A stretch of 64,000 bases of DNA from Desulfobacteraceae bacterium. Its GTDB lineage: Bacteria; Desulfobacterota; Desulfobacteria; Desulfobacterales; SURF-7. The notes under the pieces are model-generated. The model was given only the letters and a program-made list of their open reading frames with translations. It did not search any database and was not told the DNA's origin. Positions 43,601 through 53,218 of this stretch are shown here, one piece after another. Position 1 is the first letter of the stretch, and each line of letters starts with the position of its first letter. The stretch lies in contig QZKS01000031.1 in the NCBI GenBank assembly GCA_003599865.1, positions 1 to 64,000 on the forward strand. The letters are read 5' to 3'. Both the position numbers and the translations under genes were made by a program.

Positions 43601-43625
43601 CGCACTCCCCCACCCGAATCGCTGC

Positions 43626-45290
43626 TTACTTTTTTTCCGGTATCACAATCGGAATCTGAACGTTAAAAGTGGTTCCTTTTCCTTCCTCGCTGACAAAGTT
43701 CAGGCTGCCTCCCATTTTTTCCATGATCGTATAACTGATCCAAAGACCAAGCCCCATACCTTTATCACCACCGTGCTTTGTCGTAAAAAACGGCTCAAAC
43801 ACCTTCTTCTGCCGGTCCTTGGGGATGCCGGGCCCGTTGTCGATGACCCGTACGATAATCTGGGATGCTGTTTTTTCCGTTATGACTTTTATTATGCCGT
43901 CCTTACCCACGGCATCAATGGCATTGGACAAAAGGTTCATGAAGACCTGCTGCAGTTGTCCCTGATCGCTGGCGATGATCGGCAGATCCTCTGCGGATTC
44001 TATTGTGATCCGGATATTGCTGAGACGGGCATAGTTTTCCAGCAGGGCAATGGTCTGATTGAGGGTATCATATACGTCCACATCCTCCTGCCGCGGTTCC
44101 ATTCTTCGGGCATAACCCAGCATGCTGTGTACGACCTTGCGGGCCCGCTCCACATGGAATTCTATTTTCTGGATCGATTTTTTCAGTTCTTCCAGGTTTT
44201 TGCTGTTCTGAAACTCCTCCTCTTCCAGCAAATCTTCCATCCAGCCGGTTTTCTGAATAATGACCGCCAACGGATTATTGATTTCATGGGCAATCCCCGC
44301 TGCCATTTTTCCCAACGCGGCCAGTTTGTCGGACTGCACCAGCTGTGCATTCAGACGGCTCATTTTGGAATCCGTATATTCCAAAAGATGAATGGTCCGC
44401 CTGGTAGCAAAAATGGTGGCGACGACAATCAAAATGGCACCAATGACCATCACACCGATTTCGATATTGCGGGCCTGAATAAGTCCCTCGGCTTCTTCGG
44501 CCTTTACCTCGCTGATGATCAGAAGCCATTTATCATTGGCCAGCCGGCTTCCGGCCAAAAGCCGAGGTTCGCCGTTTTCTTTTTCAAGCTCCAGAAGAGT
44601 CGTTCCCCGTCCAAACAGATTGGGGTCGATTCCCGACGGATCGAGAATTTTTCCATGGAACCTCGGAGGCGTCTGAAAAATACCCTCCCGGTTGACAATA
44701 TAGGCATCACCGGTTTTACCGATTTTCGCCGACCGGACAATACCCTCAAAAATATCGGAATCAACCGTTGCACGAAGAATCCAGATCGTGTCGTTTTCCT
44801 GCCTTCGGACGGCAATAATGAAATGGGGCATATTCCGGTATCCCATATAGACATCGCTGACATAAAGCCCCTTGCTCATCACTTCCGCAAACCATTGCTG
44901 GGAATAGTAGTCCGCCCCCTTCAGATTGTACGGCCCGACATATGCCTGCTGTATTCCAGACGCGTCGATCACTCCCAGATCCATGAATGCCCCGGCCCGC
45001 TGATTCATGATTTTGAATAACTGGGCCAGTTTGTTTTCCTGAAGCAGGTCATGAAAAAGATGCGTATCGGCCATTGCCGTAAGAATAGCAGTGCGTTCTT
45101 TCAGAAACAGATCAACCGTCTCGGCCTGGGCACGGGATCGGTACCGCATCTGAGCTTCAATCTTATCCTGAAACATTCCGGCAAACTGGAAATAAATGAT
45201 GGTGCCGGTCAACACCAGCGGAATGAAAGCGATCATCAGCCCGGTAATAATAATCTGCTTTTGAAGTTTATCGTAAAGAATTGTTTTCAT
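43626..45290 (-). CDS. Membrane histidine kinase with dCache-like sensor (paralogue 1)
   Basis: The 554-residue kinase has a membrane helix near 13-33, a periplasmic dCache-like sensor (about 35-275) with AYVGPYNLKGADYYSQQWF and MPHFIIAVRR, a second helix (about 283-303), then an H-box GIAHEINNPLAV and a HATPase domain with DNGPGIP and GMGLGLWIS. It lacks a HAMP domain, PAS or receiver. It is clearly a paralogue of the kinase at 48838-50556, sharing the unusual insert GWxxDLLEEEEF just after the H-box. The ligand is probably a small molecule taken up by the neighbouring transporter, by inference. Confidence 0.9.
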   Translation of the reverse strand: MKTILYDKLQKQIIITGLMIAFIPLVLTGTIIYFQFAGMFQDKIEAQMRYRSRAQAETVDLFLKERTAILTAMADTHLFHDLLQENKLAQLFKIMNQRAGAFMDLGVIDASGIQQAYVGPYNLKGADYYSQQWFAEVMSKGLYVSDVYMGYRNMPHFIIAVRRQENDTIWILRATVDSDIFEGIVRSAKIGKTGDAYIVNREGIFQTPPRFHGKILDPSGIDPNLFGRGTTLLELEKENGEPRLLAGSRLANDKWLLIISEVKAEEAEGLIQARNIEIGVMVIGAILIVVATIFATRRTIHLLEYTDSKMSRLNAQLVQSDKLAALGKMAAGIAHEINNPLAVIIQKTGWMEDLLEEEEFQNSKNLEELKKSIQKIEFHVERARKVVHSMLGYARRMEPRQEDVDVYDTLNQTIALLENYARLSNIRITIESAEDLPIIASDQGQLQQVFMNLLSNAIDAVGKDGIIKVITEKTASQIIVRVIDNGPGIPKDRQKKVFEPFFTTKHGGDKGMGLGLWISYTIMEKMGGSLNFVSEEGKGTTFNVQIPIVIPEKK

Positions 45291-45341
45291 GGCATATAGT
45301 GATCATCACTCCCTGTCGGCCGGAAACGGCAATGGCCTTGC

Positions 45342-45806
45342 CTACTCCTTGCCCTCTTTCTCCTGCTGGAAAACCCGGCCGGGAAAGCGGATGAGATCCT
45401 TGATCTTGGCATTGCGGATCTTCTGCTCATGCTGATTCTTCTTCTCAAAGGCCTCGCCGATCTTGACCATCAGGTCTTCAAACTTGATGGGCTTGAGCAG
45501 GTAATCAAAGGCGCCCTGCTTCATGCCTTCAATACTGGTCTCCACCGAGGCATGCCCGGTGAGAAGGATGACCTCCATCAGCGGCGCCTTTCGCTTCATT
45601 TCCCGCTGCGCCTGAATACCGTCCATGCCGCCGGGCATCCGGACATCCAGAACCACCACATCGAAACACCGGGTATCCAGAATTTTCAAAGCCTCTTCGG
45701 CGCTGGTCACCCCGACCGTGTCGATATTGTGCTTTTGCAGTCGTTGGACGAGTGTTTCCAAAAAATCCACCTCGTCGTCTACAATTAGAATGCTGAAGTA
45801 ATCCAT
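45342..45806 (-). CDS. Solitary receiver protein 2
   Basis: The product of 154 residues is a receiver with LIVDDEVDFLETL, VVVLDVRMPGGMDG, LLTGHASVETSIEGMKQGAFDYLLKP and a 35-residue charged tail. The start at 45806 follows a GGGGGA site; the open frame extends into the repeat upstream. It precedes the kinase gene by 51 bases. Confidence 0.88.
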   Translation of the reverse strand: MDYFSILIVDDEVDFLETLVQRLQKHNIDTVGVTSAEEALKILDTRCFDVVVLDVRMPGGMDGIQAQREMKRKAPLMEVILLTGHASVETSIEGMKQGAFDYLLKPIKFEDLMVKIGEAFEKKNQHEQKIRNAKIKDLIRFPGRVFQQEKEGKE

Positions 45807-45842
45807 ATTCCCCCCATGGGTTCCGGTTATAGGTTGATGCAC

Positions 45843-45987
45843 TCGTAAAAAGCCGAAAATCACCTTTTTTGTCATTCTGACGAAAGTCAGAATCCAGTTT
45901 TTTCAATGGGTTCTGGACTCCGGTTTTCACCGGAGTGACGGAATTGGGACTTTATACGGTTTCATCATAGGTTATCGATCATTATAA
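45843..45987 (-). repeat. 145-bp dispersed repeat, copy B
   Basis: Inverted relative to copy A at 42031-42174 and nearly identical in both hairpins and the spacer between them. It fills most of the gap between the symporter and the second receiver gene and may affect their linkage. Confidence 0.85.
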
Positions 45988-46035
45988 TTCAGTTTACAGA
46001 ACCATTCAAGCTGTCCGGTTGACACCTCCAACGCT

Positions 46036-47700
46036 TCAGAACGACCACTCCAGGAAACGCCAGTAACCGAACACCGCCCAACCCCAAAGCGCCAGCCAGG
46101 ACAGAATCGTAATGGGCAGCCCGAATTTGACAAAATCCATCACATCCAGCAGGCGTTCTCCGGTTTCCGGATCACGGCCCATACCAAAGACGATGGCGTT
46201 GTTGGGTGTGCCCACCACCAGAATATTGGCAAAGGAGGAGGAAAAGGCACATGCCAGTCCGACCTTCCAGATACTGACTCCGGCAAGCGTCGCCATGGGC
46301 AGCACCACCGGCCCGAGTGCCGCTACGGTGGCGCCGTCACTCATAAAATTGGTCATGATTCCGGTGAGCAGGCTCACACCGATGATCAGCCCTTCTCCAC
46401 TGCTGAGGAATTTTGGCAGCATATCCACAAAGGCTGTTGCCAGCCAGAGGCCTCCACCGGAAATCTTAAGCCCTACACCGATTGCGGTGGCAGCCGCATA
46501 CAAACCGACCACATCAAAGGCCACGCCATCCTGGATATCCTCCCATGTCAGTATGCGGGCAAGAAACATCGCCATAACCGCATAAAGGGTGGGTCCGCCC
46601 AGGCCGGCATGCTCGCCGATGAGCAACCAGGCCGCCACCAGCAATACCAGAATCACCGCCATGACCACTTCCTTGCCCCTGAATTTGGGCATTCGGGCCA
46701 CTTCCGCACGCACCACCTCCCCCGGATCCATGTCCGGAACCCGGAAACGGGGTTTGCAGCGGATGTACATATAGGCGCCGATGATGACCGACATGACCGG
46801 CACAAGCGCAAAACCTGTTTTCATCCACTGCAGAAAGCTGATGGGCGAACCATAATCCATCAGGTAGCCCACCATGATGGCATTTCGCCCGCCGGCGGCC
46901 GGTGATCCCGGTCCCCCTACATTGGCCGCGAAAGTCAGACCCAGAAGCAGGAAAATACCCAATGCCGGGTCCTTATCCACCCCGTTCATTTTGCAGGTCA
47001 CCTTATAGACGCCCATGAGAACGGGAATCAGGAGCGCGACCAGCGCGTGCTCTGAAAGGAAACTGGCGCATACCGAAAGCGTCGGCAGAAAGATAAAGGC
47101 AAAGGCCTTGGTACTGCGGATGCGGCTGAGAAGTATCAGCCCGATACGCTTGTCCAGACCTGTCTTGGCCACCCCGACAGCCACAGCCAGAATCCCGAAA
47201 ATAAAAAAGACCGCATCAGACATATATGCCTTGGAAATATCATTAATGGGCAACACGGCGAACAGATAGAGCAGAACGGCTACCAGCATATCGGTAGCGC
47301 CGATCGGCAAAGCCTCCGTGCCCCACAGGAAGGCCGCCGTAAACAAAATCAATACCATCACCTTCGCCATCCGAGCAACCTGGTCAGCGGTGAGCAATGT
47401 CTGTGCTTCGTGACCGTGATTCCCCTGAACCCCGGTCTGACCGTTTCGGGCTGCTTTAAATGCCTCAGGACGCAATTTCTGATTGATCGTATCCACGATG
47501 CTTTTGCAATCTTTTCCCAACTGGTAACCGGACGGATTTTCCTTGGCAACCATTTCCAGCATGGCCTGCGTAGGCGGCATCACGGTAAGCGCAATAAAGA
47601 CAATCGCAGCAGCCAATATCAACACCGGTTTATAGCCCGGTCTGCTTTTCCAACTCCAGCCGTGCTCAACAGGCACGGCAATCTCCATTTTGTGGGCCAT
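46036..47700 (-). CDS. DASS (SLC13)-family anion symporter
   Basis: The 554-residue protein has about 12 membrane helices and a soluble insert after the first one (about 45-110). Family motifs include ANVGGPGSPAAGGRNAI, LTGIMTNFMSDGATVAALGPVVLP and SFANILVVGTPNNAIVFGMGRD, the two SNT-like ion-binding loops. DASS members import dicarboxylates or sulfate with sodium; the substrate cannot be read off. It lies between two solitary receivers, a setting that suggests that transport and phosphorelay are linked. Confidence 0.9.
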   Translation of the reverse strand: MAHKMEIAVPVEHGWSWKSRPGYKPVLILAAAIVFIALTVMPPTQAMLEMVAKENPSGYQLGKDCKSIVDTINQKLRPEAFKAARNGQTGVQGNHGHEAQTLLTADQVARMAKVMVLILFTAAFLWGTEALPIGATDMLVAVLLYLFAVLPINDISKAYMSDAVFFIFGILAVAVGVAKTGLDKRIGLILLSRIRSTKAFAFIFLPTLSVCASFLSEHALVALLIPVLMGVYKVTCKMNGVDKDPALGIFLLLGLTFAANVGGPGSPAAGGRNAIMVGYLMDYGSPISFLQWMKTGFALVPVMSVIIGAYMYIRCKPRFRVPDMDPGEVVRAEVARMPKFRGKEVVMAVILVLLVAAWLLIGEHAGLGGPTLYAVMAMFLARILTWEDIQDGVAFDVVGLYAAATAIGVGLKISGGGLWLATAFVDMLPKFLSSGEGLIIGVSLLTGIMTNFMSDGATVAALGPVVLPMATLAGVSIWKVGLACAFSSSFANILVVGTPNNAIVFGMGRDPETGERLLDVMDFVKFGLPITILSWLALWGWAVFGYWRFLEWSF

Positions 47701-47759
47701 TGTTCCTCCTCACTTCCCAAAACGCAACAGACGCGCAGTCATTCATTTTCATCCATTAC

Positions 47760-48221
47760 CTATTGTTCATCCTTGAACTCATTTAGAATCTCCCTGGACG
47801 TGCCCATCAGCTTCCGCATACGGGCCACACGGATTTTACCCTCCAGATCCTGCCGTCGCTGGAAAGCCGCTTCCGCCTTCTGAATCAGGTCCGGGATATC
47901 CGTTGGTTTCATCAGGTAGTCACAGGCCCCGGACTGTAATCCGTTGATGGCCGACTCCACCGTCGCATGCCCGGTGAGCATGATCACCTCCACCATGGGA
48001 TATTGACGCTTGATCTCTTTCAGGGTGGCAATGCCGTCCATATCGGGCATCTTGACATCCAGCACCACCACGTGGACCTCCTGAGTACGAAGCTTTTCCA
48101 GTGCCTCGGCCCCGCCGGAAGCAATCAGGACATTATAGCCCATCCGGGCAATCAGCTTGCTGGTGGTAGACAGAAAGCGCTCTTCATCGTCCACCAGCAT
48201 GATAACCATCTGCTTCTCCAT
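47760..48221 (-). CDS. Solitary receiver protein 3
   Basis: The 153-residue protein is a receiver with MLVDDEERFLSTT, phospho-Asp in VVLDVKMPDMDG, MLTGHATVESAINGLQ and YLMKPTD, followed by a helical tail that includes RVARMRKLMG. It is the first gene after a minus-strand sigma54-type promoter, with the DASS symporter gene 59 bases downstream. Confidence 0.9.
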   Translation of the reverse strand: MEKQMVIMLVDDEERFLSTTSKLIARMGYNVLIASGGAEALEKLRTQEVHVVVLDVKMPDMDGIATLKEIKRQYPMVEVIMLTGHATVESAINGLQSGACDYLMKPTDIPDLIQKAEAAFQRRQDLEGKIRVARMRKLMGTSREILNEFKDEQ

Positions 48222-48333
48222 CCTGTACTCCTTTCGAAATGATATTTATTTTGCACGCCTTGCCCGGATCACCTGCGGATGCCCGTGGACAGGGCTCTGA
48301 TAAAATTTTTTCATTTTGAAGTTGATATCCGGA

Positions 48334-48348
48334 GCAAGAGATATGCCA
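48334..48348 (-). promoter_or_regulatory. Sigma54-type promoter, minus strand
   Basis: On the minus strand TGGCAT, five bases, then TTGC, with GG and GC exactly 10 bases apart. It points to the receiver 3 and symporter genes; transcription would start about 100 bases before the first of them. Confidence 0.65.
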
Positions 48349-48754
48349 ATAGGGATCGTGCATCATGATCCCGGTACGATCGTATTTTTTGAATATGCTC
48401 TGAACTCAGGCTTTTGATGAAAATTAAAAATTTCGATGCGGTTATTGGAGGGTGATAGAAAATTGATTTCTTTATAAATCTCCCTTGCCGAGGCTGATTT
48501 CGGTGTCGGTTTTTTTTACACACTGTAAAACATCCGACCCGAAAATGAAAACCTGTCGAATGGTCAAAAACAAATGCCCGGATGGTGAGGTTTTAGCCGG
48601 TCCTGACCGGGTATAAATGCCCCGGCGGAGCGTTTTTCCCCGGAGAGAGGTTCCCATCGTTTTCCCTGCGCGGATTCCAAAGATTTTATTTAACCATAAG
48701 AATATATATAATATTTCAACACACATTCCTCACCTTCAGGAGCACATATCAAAA
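48349..48754. other. Intergenic control region between divergent sigma54 promoters
   Basis: About 400 bases with no supported gene lie between the two promoter candidates. Such space is needed for activator binding, but I could not pick a clear repeated binding site by eye. Confidence 0.45.
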
Positions 48755-48769
48755 TGGCACAGCCATTGC
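48755..48769 (+). promoter_or_regulatory. Sigma54 promoter, plus strand
   Basis: TGGCAC (48755-48760), five bases, TTGC (48766-48769), with GG and GC exactly 10 bases apart, matching the consensus. Transcription should begin near 48780, shortly before the kinase gene. Confidence 0.8.
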
Positions 48770-48837
48770 GTAATCAGTAGTCATTCTAAAAACCCGGTCG
48801 AGTGAAACCATCAAAAATGATTATCGGGAAACGACAA

Positions 48838-50556
48838 ATGAAAAACAACAGATTGCTGCAAAATCCATTCTACAAGTCATTGATGAGAAATATGTTTCTG
48901 ACCGTTATCCTCGTCTCGATCACTCCCATGATACTGGTCATCATCCTGCTTCTGAGCCGGTTTCAGACATCCTACGAGGAAAAAGTAGAAGCACATCTGA
49001 AAGAACTGGTGTTGAAGCACAAACAGAATATCGACGGTTTCCTTAAGGAACGGATGAATAATATCCGATACCTTTCAAAAGTACTGAATATTGAGCAGCT
49101 GAGCGATGAACAGTTTTTAGACGAGCGCCTTGCCATTCTGCAATCCGAGTTCGGGCCTGTTTTTGTCGATATGGGAATTGTCAATGACAAAGGCAAACAG
49201 GTTGCCTATGCCGGCCCTTTTAAGCTGGGAGAGGCTGACTATCATGAGGCGGAATGGTTCAAGAAAGCAAATACGTATCCCAATTTTGTCAGCGATGTGT
49301 TTCTGGGCTTGCGCGGACTTCCCCATTTTATCGTGTCGGCCAAAAAAGATTTTAAAGGCGGGGAATATATATTGAGAGCCACCATTGACTTTGTGGCATT
49401 CAATAATCTGGTGGAGAACATCCGCATCGGTGAAACCGGATTTGCCTTTATCGTAAATCATGCAGGTGAGTTCCAGACCAAACCCCGCGCCGCATCCGTG
49501 CCCAATCGGGCCATTCTGGATGAACTGCTGCTGGAAGGCAAAAAAATTCCGGAAAAGGTAAAGGTATCCAGAAAGGAGGATTCCTCCGGAAGAGACCATA
49601 TATACGTGACCGCCTCTTTGAAAAATGACGATTGGATGCTGATTTATCAGCAGGATACGGCGGATGCATTTTCCATTGTCCGAAAAGCCTTTCAAATTGC
49701 CCTGCTGATATTCACCATCGGCAGCCTCGGGATTGTCATCATGTCCTATCTGATTTCACACAGAACGGTTAAACGAATCGCCAGAGCAGACCAGGAAAAG
49801 GAGATGATGAATCAACAGGTGATCGAAACCGGGAAGCTGGCTTCCATCGGTGAACTGGCGGCAGGAATTGCACATGAAATCAATAATCCGGTAGCCATCA
49901 TGGTCGAAGAAGCCGGATGGATACAGGACCTGCTGGAAGAAGAGGAGTTCAAGAAAAGTGAAAACCTGGATGAATTGAACCGTGCACTCAAGCAGATCGG
50001 CAATCAGGGAAGGCGCTGCAAGGAAATCACGCACAAACTATTGAGCTTTGCACGCAAAACCGATTCCCGGACACAGGAAGTGGATATCAATCAACTGATA
50101 CGGGAAATCATTGGTATCTCGGAGCAGCGGGCCAAATACAGCAAGATTGTCTTTCAGAGTGATCTGTATTCCGGACTCCCGAATGTACGGGCATCTCAAA
50201 CGGAGATTCAGCAGATCTTTTTAAATATCATCAACAATGCCATCGATGCCATGGAAAAAAGCGGAGGCAGCATCACCATTTCTACCAGGCAATCGACGGA
50301 CACGGTTATGATCGAGTTTGCCGACACCGGACCGGGGATACCCATGGCCAATCTGGGACGGATTTTCGATCCTTTTTTTACCACAAAACCGGTCGGCAAA
50401 GGCACGGGGTTGGGGCTTTCCATCTGCTACGGCATTGTCAAGAAACTCGGCGGAGATATTCAGGTGAAAAGCGTCGTCGGTTTCGGAACCACATTTCAGA
50501 TCCTGCTCCCGGCCATTACAACACAGAATGAAACAATGAACATAAACAACGGATAG
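48838..50556 (+). CDS. Membrane histidine kinase with dCache-like sensor (paralogue 2)
   Basis: The 572-residue kinase has a membrane helix near 20-40, a periplasmic sensor (about 41-275) with QVAYAGPFKLGEADYHEAEWF and LPHFIVSAKK, a second helix, an H-box GIAHEINNPVAI, the insert GWIQDLLEEEEF and a HATPase with GTGLGLSICYGIVKK. It is a paralogue of the kinase at 43626-45290. Starts at GTG 48802 and ATG 48817 are possible; I prefer ATG 48838 because GGGAA precedes it, but no site is strong. It is the first gene behind the plus-strand sigma54 promoter. Confidence 0.88.
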   Translation: MKNNRLLQNPFYKSLMRNMFLTVILVSITPMILVIILLLSRFQTSYEEKVEAHLKELVLKHKQNIDGFLKERMNNIRYLSKVLNIEQLSDEQFLDERLAILQSEFGPVFVDMGIVNDKGKQVAYAGPFKLGEADYHEAEWFKKANTYPNFVSDVFLGLRGLPHFIVSAKKDFKGGEYILRATIDFVAFNNLVENIRIGETGFAFIVNHAGEFQTKPRAASVPNRAILDELLLEGKKIPEKVKVSRKEDSSGRDHIYVTASLKNDDWMLIYQQDTADAFSIVRKAFQIALLIFTIGSLGIVIMSYLISHRTVKRIARADQEKEMMNQQVIETGKLASIGELAAGIAHEINNPVAIMVEEAGWIQDLLEEEEFKKSENLDELNRALKQIGNQGRRCKEITHKLLSFARKTDSRTQEVDINQLIREIIGISEQRAKYSKIVFQSDLYSGLPNVRASQTEIQQIFLNIINNAIDAMEKSGGSITISTRQSTDTVMIEFADTGPGIPMANLGRIFDPFFTTKPVGKGTGLGLSICYGIVKKLGGDIQVKSVVGFGTTFQILLPAITTQNETMNINNG

Positions 50557-50612
50557 AAAACAAACGACAGACCCAAATACGAAAAATGGACGAAAAAGAA
50601 AAGGAGAACCCC

Positions 50613-51047
50613 ATGACACTTTGTAATGTGCTTCTGGTAGACGATGAAACCGCTTTTGTAGAAACCATGGCCAAGCGTCTGGCCAAAAGGAATTTACAGG
50701 TCTCTGCGGCCTACAATGGAAATGAAGCGCTGCAGAAGCTGGAAAAAGACCAGACAACCGAAGTTGTGATTCTGGATGTCAAGATGCCCGGCATGGACGG
50801 CATTGAAACACTCAAGGAGATTAAAAAACGCCATCCGCTGGTTGAGGTGATCATGCTGACCGGGCATGCAACGGTGGAATCGGCAATCGAGGGAATGAAA
50901 TGGGGCGCCCACGACTACCTGATGAAACCATGCGAAATGGAAATTCTGATGACCAAAGTGGATGAGGCGGCCGCCAAAAAAAGGCGCCATGAAGATCGCA
51001 TCACCGAAGCCCGCATCAAGGAAATCTCATCCAAGCGGGGATACTAG
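50613..51047 (+). CDS. Solitary receiver protein 4
   Basis: The 144-residue protein is a receiver with LLVDDETAFVETM, VVILDVKMPGMDG, MLTGHATVESAIEGMKWG and YLMKPCE, then a basic helical tail. AAGGAG before ATG 50613 decides the start; the frame opens nine codons earlier. It follows the kinase gene by 56 bases. Confidence 0.9.
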   Translation: MTLCNVLLVDDETAFVETMAKRLAKRNLQVSAAYNGNEALQKLEKDQTTEVVILDVKMPGMDGIETLKEIKKRHPLVEVIMLTGHATVESAIEGMKWGAHDYLMKPCEMEILMTKVDEAAAKKRRHEDRITEARIKEISSKRGY

Positions 51048-51058
51048 GAGAGAATCGA

Positions 51059-51466
51059 ATGCAGGATACCCATCCATCCAAGATGCCGATCAGGCTTCTG
51101 CTCGTAGACGATGAAGCCGGTTTTGCCGAAGTGATTAAAAAACGCATGGCAAAAAGGGGGGTTCTTGTTGAAATTGCCGGCGGCGGATCGGAGGCGATTC
51201 AGCTTCTGCGGTCCAATGACTTTCACGTGGCCATCCTCGATCTGAAAATGGAAGACATGGATGGCTTGGAAGTGCTGAAAATTTTCAAAAAAATGGTGCC
51301 CCGGATGCCGGTAATCATGTTGACCGGGCATGGGTCCGAAGCTTCGGCACGAGAAGGAATTCAGCTTGGGGCATTCGATTACCTGACAAAACCCTGCGAA
51401 TTGGAAGATCTGCTGAAAAAAATATCCGATGCCGCAGGGGCGGATCATAAGGAGGATCTCAAATGA
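51059..51466 (+). CDS. Solitary receiver protein 5
   Basis: The 135-residue protein is a receiver with LLVDDEAGFAEVI, phospho-Asp in VAILDLKMEDMDG, MLTGHGSEASAREG and YLTKPCE. It has no output domain. GGAG precedes the start, and the end overlaps the next receiver gene by four bases. Confidence 0.9.
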   Translation: MQDTHPSKMPIRLLLVDDEAGFAEVIKKRMAKRGVLVEIAGGGSEAIQLLRSNDFHVAILDLKMEDMDGLEVLKIFKKMVPRMPVIMLTGHGSEASAREGIQLGAFDYLTKPCELEDLLKKISDAAGADHKEDLK

Positions 51467-51894
51467 ACCAGGGACGCCCGACTGTCTTGTTTGTCGATGA
51501 TGAAATCGACTTCCTCAATACGCTGCTGAAACGAATGTCCAAACGCGGCATTGATGTCCGTGGAGCCGGGAGTGGGGAAGAGGGCCTCCGGCTGATGCAG
51601 AAGTCAAAGTCCGACATCATTGTTATGGATGTAAGAATGCCGGGAATGGACGGCATCGAGACGCTGAGAGAAATCAAGAGGCAGTGGCCCCTTACCGAAG
51701 TGATCATGCTCACGGGCCATGCATCCTTGGAAGCCGCCCGGGAGGGAATGGAATTGGGGGCGTTTGATTATCTCATGAAGCCGGTTGATATCGATGAACT
51801 TCTTTACAAAATAGAAGACGCATTCGGGAAGGTTCTGATCCAGCAAAAAAAAATAAAGCGGCTGGAAGAGGCCGCAGAATCAAAACATACTTAA
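51463..51894 (+). CDS. Solitary receiver protein 6
   Basis: The 143-residue protein is a receiver with LFVDDEIDFLNTL, IIVMDVRMPGMDG, MLTGHASLEAAREGMELG and YLMKPVD, plus a coiled tail. Its start overlaps receiver 5 and the TSUP permease gene follows 37 bases later, so three receivers and the permease are one transcription unit. Confidence 0.9.
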   Translation: MNQGRPTVLFVDDEIDFLNTLLKRMSKRGIDVRGAGSGEEGLRLMQKSKSDIIVMDVRMPGMDGIETLREIKRQWPLTEVIMLTGHASLEAAREGMELGAFDYLMKPVDIDELLYKIEDAFGKVLIQQKKIKRLEEAAESKHT

Positions 51895-51931
51895 ATATCA
51901 ATTTATTTATTAACCAAAGGAGTCAATTGCT

Positions 51932-53218
51932 ATGAATTTTTTCAAAGAATGGGGTAGGTTCATGATGATGGGGGCCAGAGCCCATGCCAGATGGGAGATC
52001 GATATGTCCAACACAATTCTCCGGGACCGGAAACGTGTCGTGATACTCTGTCTGACGCTGCTGCCCATACTGCTGGGCGGTATTGTCTTTGCGGACCAGA
52101 TCGGTGAATCACTGCCGGATCTTCTGGGAGGCAAAAAGGCCTACAGTCCGGCCTTTTACAGCACCGGTATTTTTATCATTTCCATCCTCATCGGTCTGGG
52201 TGCCGGGCTGATCACCGGATGCATCGGCGCCGGCGGCGGCTTTATTATCGCACCGGCGTTGATGAGTGCGGGAATCAAAGGTATCCTTGCGGTCGGAACC
52301 GACCTGTTTCACATTTTTGCCAAAGCGATTATGGGAAGCGTGATCCATCGGAAGCTCGGTAATGTCTCGGTTCCGCTGGCCGTGGTCTTTCTCCTGGGTG
52401 CCATTCTGGGAGCCACCGCAGGAGGACTGCTCAACCGTTTCCTATATGAACTCAATCCGATCTTGAGCGATGCCTTCATCACGACCGTTTATGCCGGCAT
52501 GCTTTCATTTCTGGGTGCCTATGCCCTGTACGACTTTCTCAAGGCCCGAAAGTCCGGCAACTCCGGAGGAGCACATGGCGGAAAGGATGAAGGAGCGGAA
52601 GTGGGCAACCTTCCCAAAAAAATTCAGTCCATCAAAATCCCGCCCATGATCACCTTTGATCACGAACTGACACCGGGCGGACGAAGCATTTCATGGGTTT
52701 TCCTGGTTCTGAGCGGCGCACTGGTAGGACTTGCCGCCGGTATCATGGGAGTCGGCGGCGGTTTTCTGACCTTCCCGATTTTCGTTTATGTGCTGGGAGT
52801 CTCTTCCATGACTACCGTGGGAACGGATATCTTCCAGATCGTGTTTACCGCCGGTTATGCCGGGATCACCCAGTATGCCGTTTATGGCTTCATTTTCTAC
52901 ACCCTTGCCATGGGCATGCTGCTGGGCTCCCTTGTCGGCATTCAGATCGGCGCCATGGCGACAAAAGTGGTGAAAGGCGTCACCATTCGCGGATTCTATG
53001 CCATGGCGGTTCTTGCCGGAGCCGTTAACCGGGTGTTCGCCCTTCCGGGAAAGCTGGGTGAAATGGAGGTCATACCCATCACAAAACAAATGGCAGCCTT
53101 GCTGGATACCATCGGCATATGGGCATTTTTTATCGTTATCGGCGGATTCGGCGTCTGGGTGATCGGAACCTTTCTGACCAATATCCGTGTATTAAAAGGA
53201 GAGGAGGTTAAATCATGA
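51932..53218 (+). CDS. TauE/SafE (TSUP)-family anion permease
   Basis: The 428-residue protein has about nine membrane helices in two halves, each with the family glycine motif (GCIGAGGGFIIAPAL and GIMGVGGGFLTFPIFV), and a polar loop between them (about 205-250). TSUP proteins move sulfite, sulfoacetate, sulfate or other small anions. AAGGAG precedes the ATG. In this context a sulfur oxyanion is plausible, but this is inference. The next gene overlaps its stop. Confidence 0.9.
   Translation: MNFFKEWGRFMMMGARAHARWEIDMSNTILRDRKRVVILCLTLLPILLGGIVFADQIGESLPDLLGGKKAYSPAFYSTGIFIISILIGLGAGLITGCIGAGGGFIIAPALMSAGIKGILAVGTDLFHIFAKAIMGSVIHRKLGNVSVPLAVVFLLGAILGATAGGLLNRFLYELNPILSDAFITTVYAGMLSFLGAYALYDFLKARKSGNSGGAHGGKDEGAEVGNLPKKIQSIKIPPMITFDHELTPGGRSISWVFLVLSGALVGLAAGIMGVGGGFLTFPIFVYVLGVSSMTTVGTDIFQIVFTAGYAGITQYAVYGFIFYTLAMGMLLGSLVGIQIGAMATKVVKGVTIRGFYAMAVLAGAVNRVFALPGKLGEMEVIPITKQMAALLDTIGIWAFFIVIGGFGVWVIGTFLTNIRVLKGEEVKS

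Noticed and set aside
43389-45020. Plus-strand open frame of 543 codons opposite the membrane kinase and receiver 1
   Set aside because: It spans two well-supported minus-strand genes and has no ribosome site.
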